Source of the DNA: Bacteroidales bacterium
Lineage (GTDB): Bacteria > Bacteroidota > Bacteroidia > Bacteroidales > UBA932
Assembly: GCA_015060325.1 (NCBI GenBank)
Contig: SUYQ01000015.1
Coordinates: forward strand, 1 to 60,567
Length of the DNA stretch: 60,567 nucleotides
Reading direction: 5' to 3'
Under the pieces are notes generated by a model. It ran no database searches. It was not told where the DNA came from and saw only the letters and a list, made by a program, of their open reading frames with translations. Made by a program: the position numbers and the translations under genes. Shown piece after piece: positions 52,860 through 60,567 of this stretch (within the stretch, counting starts at the first letter, position 1; the number at the start of each line of letters is the position of its first letter).

Positions 52860-55800
52860 ATGAACATTAAAAAAGCTTCAAAAATAACGGGGAAAGTCAT
52901 TCTATGGATATTGGGAATCTGGATAGGGCTCCTGATCATTATCCAGATAGTACTTCTGCCCCCTATTTTCACAAGGATAGCCAACTCCCTTGCAAACAAG
53001 TATGTCAATGCAGATGTTTCGATCGGTCGTGCATATGGGTCAGTCCTCAGGCAATTCCCTAGAATATCTTTTGAAGTTGAAGATCTTGAGATAACGTATC
53101 CACATGAAAGATTTGACTCCGTGGCAAGAGCTGGCGCGCAGAATCATCTTTTATACAGAGGATGCGGACAAGAGGTGGATACACTGGCATCCATCAAAAG
53201 ACTGTCTGCAAGCATCACACTGACATCCCTTCTTTCCGGAAATGTAAAACTTCCTGACATTGAAGTCGAGAGTCCTCGGATATATGCCCATTCGTATGGT
53301 GACGGACATGCCAACTGGAACATATTCGGATCTTCCGGAAGCAGCGCTCCGAAAGACACATCCGCTGTGGAAAAACCGAAATCAGAGAGCAGCAGTGATG
53401 AGGGGATGAACATAATATTCCGCAAGATCAGCATCAATGGAAAGCCAGAAATCATATATACAGACAGTCAGGACAGCCTGTTCGTAAGGTTAGGTGTGAA
53501 GAGCATCGGATTTGACGGCAACTTTGAAACCAATGCCATCCATAGGACTCTGGCTGACGCCCACATCACCAAGCTGAGCATTAACGGAAATTATGGAGCA
53601 GACTCACTGTCAGGAGAAATTTCAAAAATGGCCCTTAAACGGCAAGGCGGAAAGATGTACATGGACATCAAAGCCCACGTCCTTACGGAAATGGACGACA
53701 TGGGAATGCGACCTGTTCCGATCATGATCAGTGGAGACCTTGCTTTCCCGAAGGACGACGGCACAGCAATATCCCTCAAGAACATAAAGGCGGATGTAGC
53801 CACCATACCGGGAGAAGGTGACATTGATGTAAAGCTTCGTGCTGACAGTACTGTTATTGACGGAAGGCTGGACATAAACAGCCACAGGATACAGATGCTC
53901 TTGAATGCATTTGCGCACATTTATGCCCCGGATCTCGGAATACTGCATACAGACACCGAAGTAACTGTCCATGCAAGAGCGGACGGAGCAATCAACTCCA
54001 GCAAGGGCACGCTACCTGAAATCCTGGTAGACATCGATATCCCTGATTCAAAGATTGACAGCCGCAGTTTCCCGGACAAGATTACCATAGGGCTCAGCGC
54101 CAGTGCGCGCATGGACAAGTACGGTCAGCTTTATGCAGACATATCAAGGACAAAACTTAAGACCAGCGGATTGAATCTGTATGGCTACGGGGGAACTATT
54201 CCTTTGGGAAATACGGACCGTGAAATCAATATTGATGGCAATCTCGACGCATGTCTTGACTCGTTGAGGGCATTCCTCCCTGATACCATGGACATTGTTG
54301 CCAAGGGAGGTTTTACATTAGATTTGGACGGAACCATCAAGATGTCGGATCTGGGGATGTACAAATTTTCCAGAGCCGGACTTAACGGACATCTAGACAG
54401 TGACAGTATGATTCTCCGGATGCCGGAAGATTCGATAGATGTCACTATTGACGGACTTGACATCAGGCTGACGCCTGAATATGTATCATCCAAAAGGGAG
54501 CCGGACAATAAGATAAGGCTCATGGGAATATCCGGAACACTGGGGTCTGCCGACATACAGTATAAGGATGAATTCGCATTCCAAGGAAAGAACCTTGACT
54601 TTGCAGCAAAGAACTCAACGGACAATGATGATACCGGGGATGAGGAGGTAAGTTATCTTGGCGGAAGACTTAACGCAAAACTGCTTAACATTGAAGACTC
54701 AGAAGGAACAAGCATCAAGCTGGATGAGACAAACAACAGATTCCAGATGCGTCCGGATCGCAGGAATCCTGCCATCCCTATCCTTTCACTGTCAAATAAG
54801 AACTTGCGAATCACATATGTCACACCAGACAATCGTATAATCCTTACTGATTCCAGGATCAAGGCAAAATCCAAACTGAACACGTTCGACAAGAAAGCCA
54901 GATGGGAAGCGATGCTTGACTCTCTGTCCAAAGTATATCCTGAAATACCAAGAGACTCTCTCTGGAGGCATGCACGCTCCCAGAGAGGTTCCAAGAGAAT
55001 CGGCACACTGACGATTGACGATGATGACTTCAAGGAACAGGACGTCAAGATCAACATCAATGAGACAGCACGAAAGTACTTCAGGGAATGGGACCTGTCC
55101 GGAGACGTAGAGATCCGTACAGGTATCATCATGACCCCATATTTTCCTTTGAGGAACATTATACGAGGTGCCGAATTCAGTTTTACAAATGACCAGGCTA
55201 CAATCGACAGCATAAAGATCATGGCCGGAGAATCTGAGTTATGTGCAAAAGGTGGGATCAGCAATCTCAAAAGGGCCATGCTGCGTAATGGCAAATTAAA
55301 GATTGACCTCGATATTTCTTCCTCATCGGTAGATGCGGACGAGTTGCTTAAAGCCTATTCAATAGGCAGTCAGTACCAATCCAAAACTGAAACGCGAAAA
55401 GAATCGGAAGAGACTCTTACAAATGCCGAGTTCTTCAAGCAGGTCACAACAGACACCGTCAGGAAGGCAGAAACCAGATCGGCGCTGTTCATCATACCTG
55501 GAAACATAACGGCCGACATAGGAATCAGAATGTCCGGAATGAAATATCAGGACCTCGACATATCAAAGTTCAGTTCCGATATAATCATAAAGGATAGATG
55601 TGCCCAGATGACAGGAACGACATTGAGGAGCAACATGGGTAATGCGTCTTTCGATGCATTTTATGCTGTGCGTAGCAAAGAGGACATCAAGAGCGGTTTC
55701 TGTCTGGACCTTGAGAATGTGACATCTGCAAGGGTCATATCGATGATTCCGGAAATCGGCGAGATCATTCCTATGATAGGTTCCCTCAACGGCCTGCTCA

Positions 55801-56510
55801 ACTGTGAAGTCGCAGCTACAGCCGACCTCGACACCACCATGAGCATCAGGATGAATACGGTCAACGGCATCGCCAGATTGGGAGGAAAGGACCTGACCAT
55901 ATCAGACGACCCTGTATACACCTCCATAGCCCGGAAACTTCTGTTCAAGAACAAGAGAAAAGGAGAGATAAAGGAACTAATGATAGAAGGAAAGATAAAG
56001 GACAGCAGCCTGGAAGTCTTCCCGTTCATTCTCAAGCTTGACAGGTATACCTTGGGCCTGAGCGGCATACAGAACATGGATATGTCATACAAACACCATA
56101 TCTCCGTATTGCGGTCACCTCTGTTGATCAGACTTGGCCTGAACATAAGTGGTCCCGACTATGATCACATGAAATTCAGAATAGGAAAAGCGAAGTATAG
56201 GATAAAGAAAATACCTTCATTTACAGCTGTAATCGACCAGACCAAGAATGACCTTCGTTATTCCATATACAACTTGTTCGAGACAGGAGTCAACCAGACA
56301 ATTGCAAACAGCGACGTTCAGTCATTGATAAATGAGTATGAAACCAATATCGGATATGTCAATGCAGCAAACCTCGAACTCGAAGAACTGGATGAGAAGG
56401 AACTGAGCGAATTCCAGGAAATGGAGGCCGCAGACTCAATGGTAGAAGACGCAATGACAGCAGCGATGGCTGCAATACAGGAAGCATTAAAGAAACATAA
56501 ATATGAATAG
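52860..56510 (+). CDS. AsmA-like inner-membrane-anchored protein
   Basis: A 1216-residue protein with one N-terminal membrane segment (about 13-34) and a long beta-rich periplasmic part with an AsmA-type N-terminal region (RQFPRISFEVEDLEITYP) and a C-terminal AsmA_2-type region. AsmA-family proteins form long grooves between membranes and take part in phospholipid transport or outer-membrane assembly. The C-terminus is acidic and helical. It overlaps prmA by eight bases. Confidence 0.85.
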   Translation: MNIKKASKITGKVILWILGIWIGLLIIIQIVLLPPIFTRIANSLANKYVNADVSIGRAYGSVLRQFPRISFEVEDLEITYPHERFDSVARAGAQNHLLYRGCGQEVDTLASIKRLSASITLTSLLSGNVKLPDIEVESPRIYAHSYGDGHANWNIFGSSGSSAPKDTSAVEKPKSESSSDEGMNIIFRKISINGKPEIIYTDSQDSLFVRLGVKSIGFDGNFETNAIHRTLADAHITKLSINGNYGADSLSGEISKMALKRQGGKMYMDIKAHVLTEMDDMGMRPVPIMISGDLAFPKDDGTAISLKNIKADVATIPGEGDIDVKLRADSTVIDGRLDINSHRIQMLLNAFAHIYAPDLGILHTDTEVTVHARADGAINSSKGTLPEILVDIDIPDSKIDSRSFPDKITIGLSASARMDKYGQLYADISRTKLKTSGLNLYGYGGTIPLGNTDREINIDGNLDACLDSLRAFLPDTMDIVAKGGFTLDLDGTIKMSDLGMYKFSRAGLNGHLDSDSMILRMPEDSIDVTIDGLDIRLTPEYVSSKREPDNKIRLMGISGTLGSADIQYKDEFAFQGKNLDFAAKNSTDNDDTGDEEVSYLGGRLNAKLLNIEDSEGTSIKLDETNNRFQMRPDRRNPAIPILSLSNKNLRITYVTPDNRIILTDSRIKAKSKLNTFDKKARWEAMLDSLSKVYPEIPRDSLWRHARSQRGSKRIGTLTIDDDDFKEQDVKININETARKYFREWDLSGDVEIRTGIIMTPYFPLRNIIRGAEFSFTNDQATIDSIKIMAGESELCAKGGISNLKRAMLRNGKLKIDLDISSSSVDADELLKAYSIGSQYQSKTETRKESEETLTNAEFFKQVTTDTVRKAETRSALFIIPGNITADIGIRMSGMKYQDLDISKFSSDIIIKDRCAQMTGTTLRSNMGNASFDAFYAVRSKEDIKSGFCLDLENVTSARVISMIPEIGEIIPMIGSLNGLLNCEVAATADLDTTMSIRMNTVNGIARLGGKDLTISDDPVYTSIARKLLFKNKRKGEIKELMIEGKIKDSSLEVFPFILKLDRYTLGLSGIQNMDMSYKHHISVLRSPLLIRLGLNISGPDYDHMKFRIGKAKYRIKKIPSFTAVIDQTKNDLRYSIYNLFETGVNQTIANSDVQSLINEYETNIGYVNAANLELEELDEKELSEFQEMEAADSMVEDAMTAAMAAIQEALKKHKYE

Positions 56511-57360
56511 TCAGGAGTACATAGAAGTTTCAATAAAGATCACTCCTTTCAGCGAGGAGAATGCTGAGATCGTGACAGCAGAAGTAAGCGAACTTCCGTT
56601 CGAGTCCTTCAGCAGCGAGGAGCCGTATCTGAAATGCTACATCCAGAAGGATCTATATGATGCACAGGCACTTAAAGTAGTATTGAGCGGCATCGAAGGG
56701 TATGGATTCGAGATCGAGCACTCTGCCAATCTGATTCCGGCGACAAACTGGAATGCATTGTGGGAGAGTCAGTTCAACCCGATAGTCGTCGATAACCAAT
56801 GTACGATAAAAGCATCGTTCCATGAAGGTCTGAAGCGTACCCGATTCAACATAACCATCGATCCTAAGATGGCATTCGGGACCGGCCACCATCAGACCAC
56901 ATATATGATGTGCCGTGCACTTCTGCAGAATGAAGAAGAGGTAAAAGACAAGGTAGTGATGGATATGGGATGCGGCACTGCCATCCTGGCTATCCTTGCA
57001 GCAAAGATGAAAGCTGCCAAAGTATACGGCATAGACATCGACGCCGTGGCAGCGATTTCCGCTTATGACAATGCCCGCCTCAACCGTGTGGGAACAAAGA
57101 TAGAGACATACTGCGGAGACGCCTCGCTTCTGCAGAGGAACAGTTATGATGTCTTCCTGGCCAACATCAACAGGAACATCCTGCTTCAGGACATCCCGAC
57201 ATATTCGCTATGCATCAGGAAAGGCGGCCTGCTCTTTGTCAGCGGATTCTACGTTGACGACATGCCGATGATAATAGGAACTGCAGCACATGCCGGTCTC
57301 GAATACGTAAGTCATGATTCGATCGACAACTGGTGCTGCATTAAATTCCGCAAGCCATGA
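56503..57360 (+). CDS. prmA: Ribosomal protein L11 methyltransferase
   Basis: A 285-residue enzyme trimethylating L11. The substrate-recognition part precedes a Rossmann SAM domain (V-M-D-M-G-C-G-T-A-I-L, then V-Y-G-I-D-I-D) and catalytic N-I-N-R-N-I. The start is MNSQEYIEV inside the end of the AsmA-like gene. Confidence 0.95.
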   Translation: MNSQEYIEVSIKITPFSEENAEIVTAEVSELPFESFSSEEPYLKCYIQKDLYDAQALKVVLSGIEGYGFEIEHSANLIPATNWNALWESQFNPIVVDNQCTIKASFHEGLKRTRFNITIDPKMAFGTGHHQTTYMMCRALLQNEEEVKDKVVMDMGCGTAILAILAAKMKAAKVYGIDIDAVAAISAYDNARLNRVGTKIETYCGDASLLQRNSYDVFLANINRNILLQDIPTYSLCIRKGGLLFVSGFYVDDMPMIIGTAAHAGLEYVSHDSIDNWCCIKFRKP

Positions 57361-57986
57361 AAAGATTTTTAACAGGAATATTGACTTTGGCGGCACTTGC
57401 CGCATGCAAGCCGGAAGAGTACACAGGCCCGCTTGACTCCCCTGTCGGAAACTGGGACGGAGTCAAGACCGACTACTACTTCAACGGCAAGATGGTAGGA
57501 GAAGCTGAAGGATGCATGTATCCGGCAATCTCATTCTACCAGGAAGGTCTTTGTTGCATAGAAGGTACCAAGGGTACATTCCCATATGTCTACGACCATG
57601 CTTCAGGATCGCTCCAGATAGATAATTCCTACTGGAAGGTCCAGACTCTGACCGGTGCGGAAATGGTCATGGAATACATTGAAACTGCCTTCCCTGAAGA
57701 GGAGGAGCTGCAAACGGCAGACGAAGGGACTTCGGAGCCGGAAGTACCGGAGGATTCGGAAGAACCGGAGGTGAAGCCGGATGCCAACGGAATCATCCTT
57801 CCTGTGACATACGAAGGGGTCACCATCAGTTCTGACAAGAACGGATATTTCTATGAAAGCGGAACTGACAAGGTCTACTGCAACTTCTATGGTTCAAAAG
57901 ACGAGAGCGGCAAGCCAGTCATCGACTTCTGGTATGACCGCCACGTCGACCACTTCGTTCCCCTTGTAGTTGAGGTCAAGAAATAG
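57357..57986 (+). CDS. Lipoprotein with acidic Pro/Glu-rich loop
   Basis: A 209-residue protein with lipobox L-A-A-C near residue 17 and a Trp/Tyr-rich first half (SPVGNWDGVKTDYYFNG) resembling lipocalin-like lipoproteins. An acidic segment (about 115-140, EEEELQTADEGTSEPEVPED) splits it. The start overlaps the prmA stop by four bases (ATGA), so it is in the operon. No family is assigned. Confidence 0.82.
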   Translation: MKRFLTGILTLAALAACKPEEYTGPLDSPVGNWDGVKTDYYFNGKMVGEAEGCMYPAISFYQEGLCCIEGTKGTFPYVYDHASGSLQIDNSYWKVQTLTGAEMVMEYIETAFPEEEELQTADEGTSEPEVPEDSEEPEVKPDANGIILPVTYEGVTISSDKNGYFYESGTDKVYCNFYGSKDESGKPVIDFWYDRHVDHFVPLVVEVKK

Positions 57987-58007
57987 ACAACCAATTATAA
58001 ATAACCT

Positions 58008-58451
58008 ATGGCACTAAAATTATGTAAAGAATGCAAGAAAGAGTATAGTGATACTCTTGAGGCATGCCCACATTGTGGATTCAGAGAAGACAACACGGTA
58101 GTAATCTATGGTTATACAGAAACTTTCGCAGTCAATCCGGCTGTAGAGATTACCAAAGACGAAGCCTTGCTTGCTACAGTCTCCAGAAACAGCAAAGTCG
58201 AGCTGGAAATAGCGGAGCCATGCGAATTGAAATTCAAATCCAGCTTTCGTACGACCCGATGCATGGTCAAGCCAGGAGATGCAGTTGTCCTGTCTTTCAA
58301 CCGTATGACAGGGAGCCTGAATGCAACAGTAACAAGTAAGGAAAATTCCGCAACCGAAATCAACATTAAGAAAGGTAAAGACGGCACAAGAATCATTTGG
58401 GCGATCATATTGATCATAGCACTGTTTGCCATATCTGCATCCCTCGGCTAG
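58008..58451 (+). CDS. Zinc-ribbon protein with C-terminal membrane anchor
   Basis: A 147-residue protein. The N-terminal zinc ribbon has C-K-E-C (6-9) and C-P-H-C (20-23); the middle is beta-rich (about 30-115) and the last 20 residues are a hydrophobic segment, so the zinc ribbon faces the cytoplasm in a tail-anchored way. Probably co-transcribed with the lipoprotein (21-base gap). Function unknown. Confidence 0.82.
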   Translation: MALKLCKECKKEYSDTLEACPHCGFREDNTVVIYGYTETFAVNPAVEITKDEALLATVSRNSKVELEIAEPCELKFKSSFRTTRCMVKPGDAVVLSFNRMTGSLNATVTSKENSATEINIKKGKDGTRIIWAIILIIALFAISASLG

Positions 58452-58867
58452 AACAATCCTAAGGACTGTCATACTGTTGGCAGACAGTCAAGTCCACAAT
58501 CCTTGCTTTTGTGGATCAAGGTAAATAGTCGGTTGGAAAAGAAAGTATAGTGATATTAGTCTGACGATAATGACGTCAATAAAACCGGGATTATATTGAC
58601 GACAGGTGCTGTTTTTCAGTCAAAATGATTGTTTTCTTCTCTCGACGTCAATAAAATCAACATTCCATTGACTTCATTGTCCGGGGCATCTGATTCTTGC
58701 GTAATGCAGCTTGCTTGCAACAGAGATTTTGGTCACCTGGACATTTGGGGTGACCGAATTCAGAGATCAGAAGTGTATATAAAAGAAACAAGCCCCGCTT
58801 GTACTACATAAACCGCTAAAGTGGAACTAAAGCCTTCGTACAGAGTAGGACTCATTTTCTATTACTG
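58452..58867. other. Non-coding region after the zinc-ribbon gene
   Basis: It holds weak hairpins (GACTGTC/GACAGTC at 58464-58489; TCCACAA/TTGTGGA at 58493-58515) and the twin-hairpin element copy B. On the minus strand, downstream of a good promoter, it has only a 31-codon frame (58760-58855) that I do not trust as a gene. Confidence 0.5.
58571..58675. repeat. Twin-hairpin TTGACGTC element, copy B
   Basis: CGTCAAT (58574-58580) pairs with ATTGACG (58595-58601), and GTCAAT (58647-58652) with ATTGAC (58667-58672). The linker aligns with that of copy A at 5037-5143. Each hairpin arm contains TTGACG(T), often preceded by TTTTA or TTTAT. Confidence 0.6.
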
Positions 58868-58897
58868 CAAAGATACGGATTTATTTCAATAATCCAA
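58868..58897 (-). promoter_or_regulatory. Consensus minus-strand promoter with no annotated gene
   Basis: TATCTTTG (58868-58875) and TTG (58895-58897) on the minus strand are 19 bases apart. It points into the twin-hairpin element, so it may make a small RNA or a very short peptide. Confidence 0.55.
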
Positions 58898-58956
58898 TAT
58901 CTTCTAAGTCTCGTTCACAATAATAACAATTATCATTCCCTATTGTTTCTTTCGCG
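58881..58956 (-). pseudogene. Possible downstream fragment of the split FRG-domain gene
   Basis: An open minus-strand stretch reads A-K-E-T-I-G-N-D-N-C-Y-Y-C-E-R-D-L-E-D-I-G-L-L-K and stops with TAA. It has no start and lies beyond the amidase from the FRG remnant at 59694-59845. Whether it is the true end of that gene is a guess. Confidence 0.3.
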
Positions 58957-58980
58957 ACAACATTTCATTACCTTTGTCCC

Positions 58981-59005
58981 GTCATGGCCGACCTGATCGG
59001 CCATC
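58981..59005 (+). repeat. GTCAT element (ATGGCCG/CGGCCAT stem)
   Basis: GTCATGGCCGACCTGATCGG-CCATC. It is the first of three GC-rich elements in 340 bases, and its stem differs from the next copy on both arms together. Confidence 0.8.
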
Positions 59006-59008
59006 CCC

Positions 59009-59034
59009 GTCATCCCCGGCTTGACCGGGGATCT
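59009..59034 (+). repeat. GTCAT element (ATCCCCGG/CCGGGGAT stem)
   Basis: GTCATCCCCGGCTTGACCGG-GGATCT lies four bases after the previous one and just before the amidase start. Confidence 0.85.
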
Positions 59035-59068
59035 CACTCGGAATCGAAGAGCTGTCCCCCACAGCCCC

Positions 59069-59695
59069 ATGAAAATCCTAATCAACAACGGCCACGGCAT
59101 CCAAACCAAAGGCAAACGCTCCCCAGACGGCACCCTCCTCGAATACGCCTACACCCGAGAACTCGCAAGGCAAATCGTCAAGATCCTCCAATACAGAGGC
59201 TACGACTCCGAACTCCTGGTTCCTGAAGACGACGACATCCCTCTATCAGAACGAGTAAGGCGTATAAATGAAATCTGCCTCACATACGAACCGTCATGCC
59301 CGGCCCCGACCGGGCATCACGACGTCATCCTCATCTCCCTCCACATCAACGCCGCCGGCGACGGCACCAAATGGATGAACGCCACAGGCTGGAGCTGCTA
59401 CACGTGTAAAGGACAAACAGAATCAGACCGACTCGCAGACTGCCTCTATAAAGCTGCAGAGCAGATTCTCAAGAACCAGGTAATCCGCACCGACTACGCA
59501 AGAGACGGAGATCCCGACTGGGAAGAAAACTTCTATATCCTACGAAAAACTCCATGCGCGGCAGTGCTCAGTGAAAACTATTTCATGGACAACAAATCTG
59601 ACCTTAAATATCTGCAGAACCAAACCGGCAAGCAGGCTATCATCGATACACACGTAGAAGGGATTGAGGAATGGATTGAGAGTAAAAAAAGATAA
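59069..59695 (+). CDS. N-acetylmuramoyl-L-alanine amidase with an in-frame repeat element
   Basis: A 208-residue Amidase_3-type protein that would cleave the peptide from peptidoglycan glycan strands. Zn-ligand His in N-N-G-H-G, Glu in the L-L-E-Y-A-Y-T-R-E-L stretch, and His in S-L-H-I-N-A-A-G are present; the catalytic Glu is probably in L-S-E-N-Y-F-M. There is no signal peptide, as in phage-type or cell-lysis enzymes. Base use in the first half is C-rich at third positions, unlike neighbours. Codons at 59293-59318 are a GTCAT element. The start is MKILINNGHG; an upstream frame runs through the other repeats. Confidence 0.85.
   Translation: MKILINNGHGIQTKGKRSPDGTLLEYAYTRELARQIVKILQYRGYDSELLVPEDDDIPLSERVRRINEICLTYEPSCPAPTGHHDVILISLHINAAGDGTKWMNATGWSCYTCKGQTESDRLADCLYKAAEQILKNQVIRTDYARDGDPDWEENFYILRKTPCAAVLSENYFMDNKSDLKYLQNQTGKQAIIDTHVEGIEEWIESKKR
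59293..59318 (+). repeat. GTCAT element (ATGCCCGG/CCGGGCAT stem) inside the amidase gene
   Basis: GTCATGCCCGGCC-CCGACCGGGCATC keeps the amidase frame open and encodes S-C-P-A-P-T-G-H in the loop before the S-L-H-I-N-A-A-G motif. Confidence 0.8.
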
Positions 59696-59845
59696 CGCTA
59701 TCCAAAAGCCTGCAGTCCAATCCAATAAACGAGATTTAAAGCCTAAATGTCTCGCGATAGACATATAGTATAAATCTTCATTAGTTCAAAAAATCAAAGT
59801 TTGGCGGAACATTCGGACGTCCTATTTTCTTATACTTCGCTAATT
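59694..59845 (-). pseudogene. FRG-domain protein remnant, frameshifted and truncated
   Basis: Minus-strand pieces read L-A-K-Y-K-K-I-G-R-P-N-V-P-P-N-F-D-F-L and then, one frame over, T-N-E-D-L-Y-Y-M-S-I-A-R-H-L-G-F-K-S-R-L-L-D-W-T-A-G-F-W-I-A-L-S-F. The second is the FRG signature (normally A-Q-H-x-G-L-P-T-R-L-L-D-W-T-x-N-P-x-x-A-L). A frameshift separates the parts, and the second breaks off at the amidase stop codon. FRG domains occur in some phage-defence and toxin proteins. Confidence 0.65.
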
Positions 59846-59979
59846 ATCAATGTTATAGTTCATCCATTCAGCGCTTTTTCCATCGCGTCCATGGCGTCGG
59901 TTTTGGCTTTTTCGGTGAAGTCGATGTAGGGTCATCAGCTCTTCGTGGTTTACACTGAAGAAAGCGCAAAATGGCACAT
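59846..59979. other. Short intergenic region with a further coding-like remnant
   Basis: On the minus strand V-P-F-C-A-F-F-S-V-N-H-E-E-L-M-T, then after a shift Y-I-D-F-T-E-K-A-K-T-D-A-M-D-A-M-E-K-A-L-N-G and TGA (59860-59862). It has no start and overlaps the end of the LuxR gene in another frame. It may be a decayed gene end; I do not recognise it. Confidence 0.3.
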
Positions 59980-60567
59980 CTATATCAGCCCCATATCCTT
60001 GACTGTTGAGGTAAGCTCGGCCGTGTTGGCAACATCAAATTTCACAAGGAGCTTCTTGCGGTACCACTTCACGGTTTCCGGGCTGAGGCCCAGACAGTCG
60101 GCGATTTGCGTTGTGGTATAGCCTTTGGTAAGCAGCTCAAGTATCTCTTTTTCACGCTCAGATACTTGCGGCAGTCTGTCGTCGGATGCCGGCTGTCCCA
60201 TCTCTTGAATGGTTTCTTCCAGAACGGCCGACACTTCGGCCTGTTCTTTCCGGGAACGACGAAGCATCCTTCCAATCAGCAGGATCGCCAGCAGAAGCAG
60301 CAGGAACAGGATGGCCCCGCCGCCCAAAAGCATCATCTGCCGCCGCTGGGCAAGCAGCGCCGCCGACATATACTCGTAATTTTCTTTGGTGAAGGTCAGT
60401 TCCTCTTTGTCATGGGCCGAAAAATACTCATCGGCCTTGAGCAGATAGCGGAGCGCTTTCCTGGTCTTCCCCTCTTCCATATACACCCGCCCGAGGCCTT
60501 TCTGCGCCATGGCCACCATGAGCGAATCTCCTTGAGCATATGTCAACGCCTTTTCATAGGCTTGAGC
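59980..60567 (-). CDS. TPR / transmembrane / LuxR-type regulator (N-terminus outside the window)
   Basis: The frame is open to the right edge, so at least 195 C-terminal residues are seen. TPR repeats (AQAYEKALTYAQ, AQKGLGRVYMEEGKTRKALR) are followed by one membrane segment (about 20 residues, GGGAILFLLLLLAILLIG), then a coiled linker and a LuxR/GerE helix-turn-helix (EREKEILELLTKGYTTTQIA, GLSPETVKWYRKKLLVKF). Bacteroidetes have many such regulators, with the TPR part outside or in the periplasm; the signal is unknown. Any ATG/TTG inside the window is not the true start. Confidence 0.85.
   Translation of the reverse strand, partial: AQAYEKALTYAQGDSLMVAMAQKGLGRVYMEEGKTRKALRYLLKADEYFSAHDKEELTFTKENYEYMSAALLAQRRQMMLLGGGAILFLLLLLAILLIGRMLRRSRKEQAEVSAVLEETIQEMGQPASDDRLPQVSEREKEILELLTKGYTTTQIADCLGLSPETVKWYRKKLLVKFDVANTAELTSTVKDMGLI

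Noticed and set aside
59069..59695. Amidase as part of a prophage
   Set aside because: No holin, portal, terminase or integrase lies beside it; it stands alone among remnants.

Overview
The window looks like a chromosome segment from a member of the Bacteroidales (phylum Bacteroidota). Three things point there. Many genes are preceded by the Bacteroidetes -7 promoter box TAnnTTTG, several with a TTG or TTTG about 19-22 bases upstream, and few have strong Shine-Dalgarno sequences. The gene content is typical: a large outer-membrane barrel protein, a DUF4954 beta-helix protein, an exported CBM48/esterase, a zinc-less sirtuin and a 30-residue AURKAIP1/COX24-like protein. Regulatory and lipoprotein genes also have the usual Bacteroidetes style. 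I cannot name the species. No rRNA, tRNA, CRISPR array or intact insertion sequence was recognised.

Layout. (1) 1-5600 is accessory DNA. A membrane Ser/Thr kinase with an exported FISUMP-like domain (1418-3670) sits between two repeat-rich non-coding blocks. Those blocks are in turn bracketed by two small, distantly similar lipoproteins. (2) 5595-12263 holds a giant alpha-2-macroglobulin-like protein and folC. (3) 12340-18234 holds an unknown protein, a very strongly codon-biased ppdK, a small unknown gene and an ATPase with a DUF234-like end. (4) 18291-24195 is an rlmN / patatin-barrel / recX / DUF4954 operon, followed by recA and a lipoprotein. (5) 25860-36417 carries rsmI and a partner gene, tdk, a TSCPD protein, an esterase, a double thioredoxin-like protein, coaD-ung and lon. 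(6) 37403-44875 holds HU, a 30-residue basic protein, RNase G and the LysE/DUF362/PASTA/RluD operon divergent from lnt. (7) 44872-52720 holds an outer-membrane barrel protein, ruvC, serS, rplU-rpmA, rpsU and a degenerate ATPase/sirtuin pair. (8) 52860-58451 is an AsmA-like / prmA / lipoprotein / zinc-ribbon run. (9) 58450-60567 is accessory again: an amidase with foreign-looking base use that appears to split an FRG-domain pseudogene, then the cut end of a TPR/LuxR regulator.

The most unusual signal is not a gene. At least 19 short palindromic elements share a GTCAT head and an ATCT or ATC tail, with an inner stem that changes in a compensated way (ATCCT/AGGAT, ATGTT/AACAT, ATTTC/GAAAT, ATCCCCGG/CCGGGGAT, ATGGCCG/CGGCCAT, ATGCCCGG/CCGGGCAT). 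One supplies the start codon of ruvC, one lies in frame inside the amidase gene, and one decayed into a 25-bp tandem array between ung and lon. Separate repeat families are a two-copy multi-hairpin element of about 160 bp, four CAAAA-loop hairpins, two twin-hairpin TTGACGTC elements and a 141-bp tandem duplication in the lon leader.
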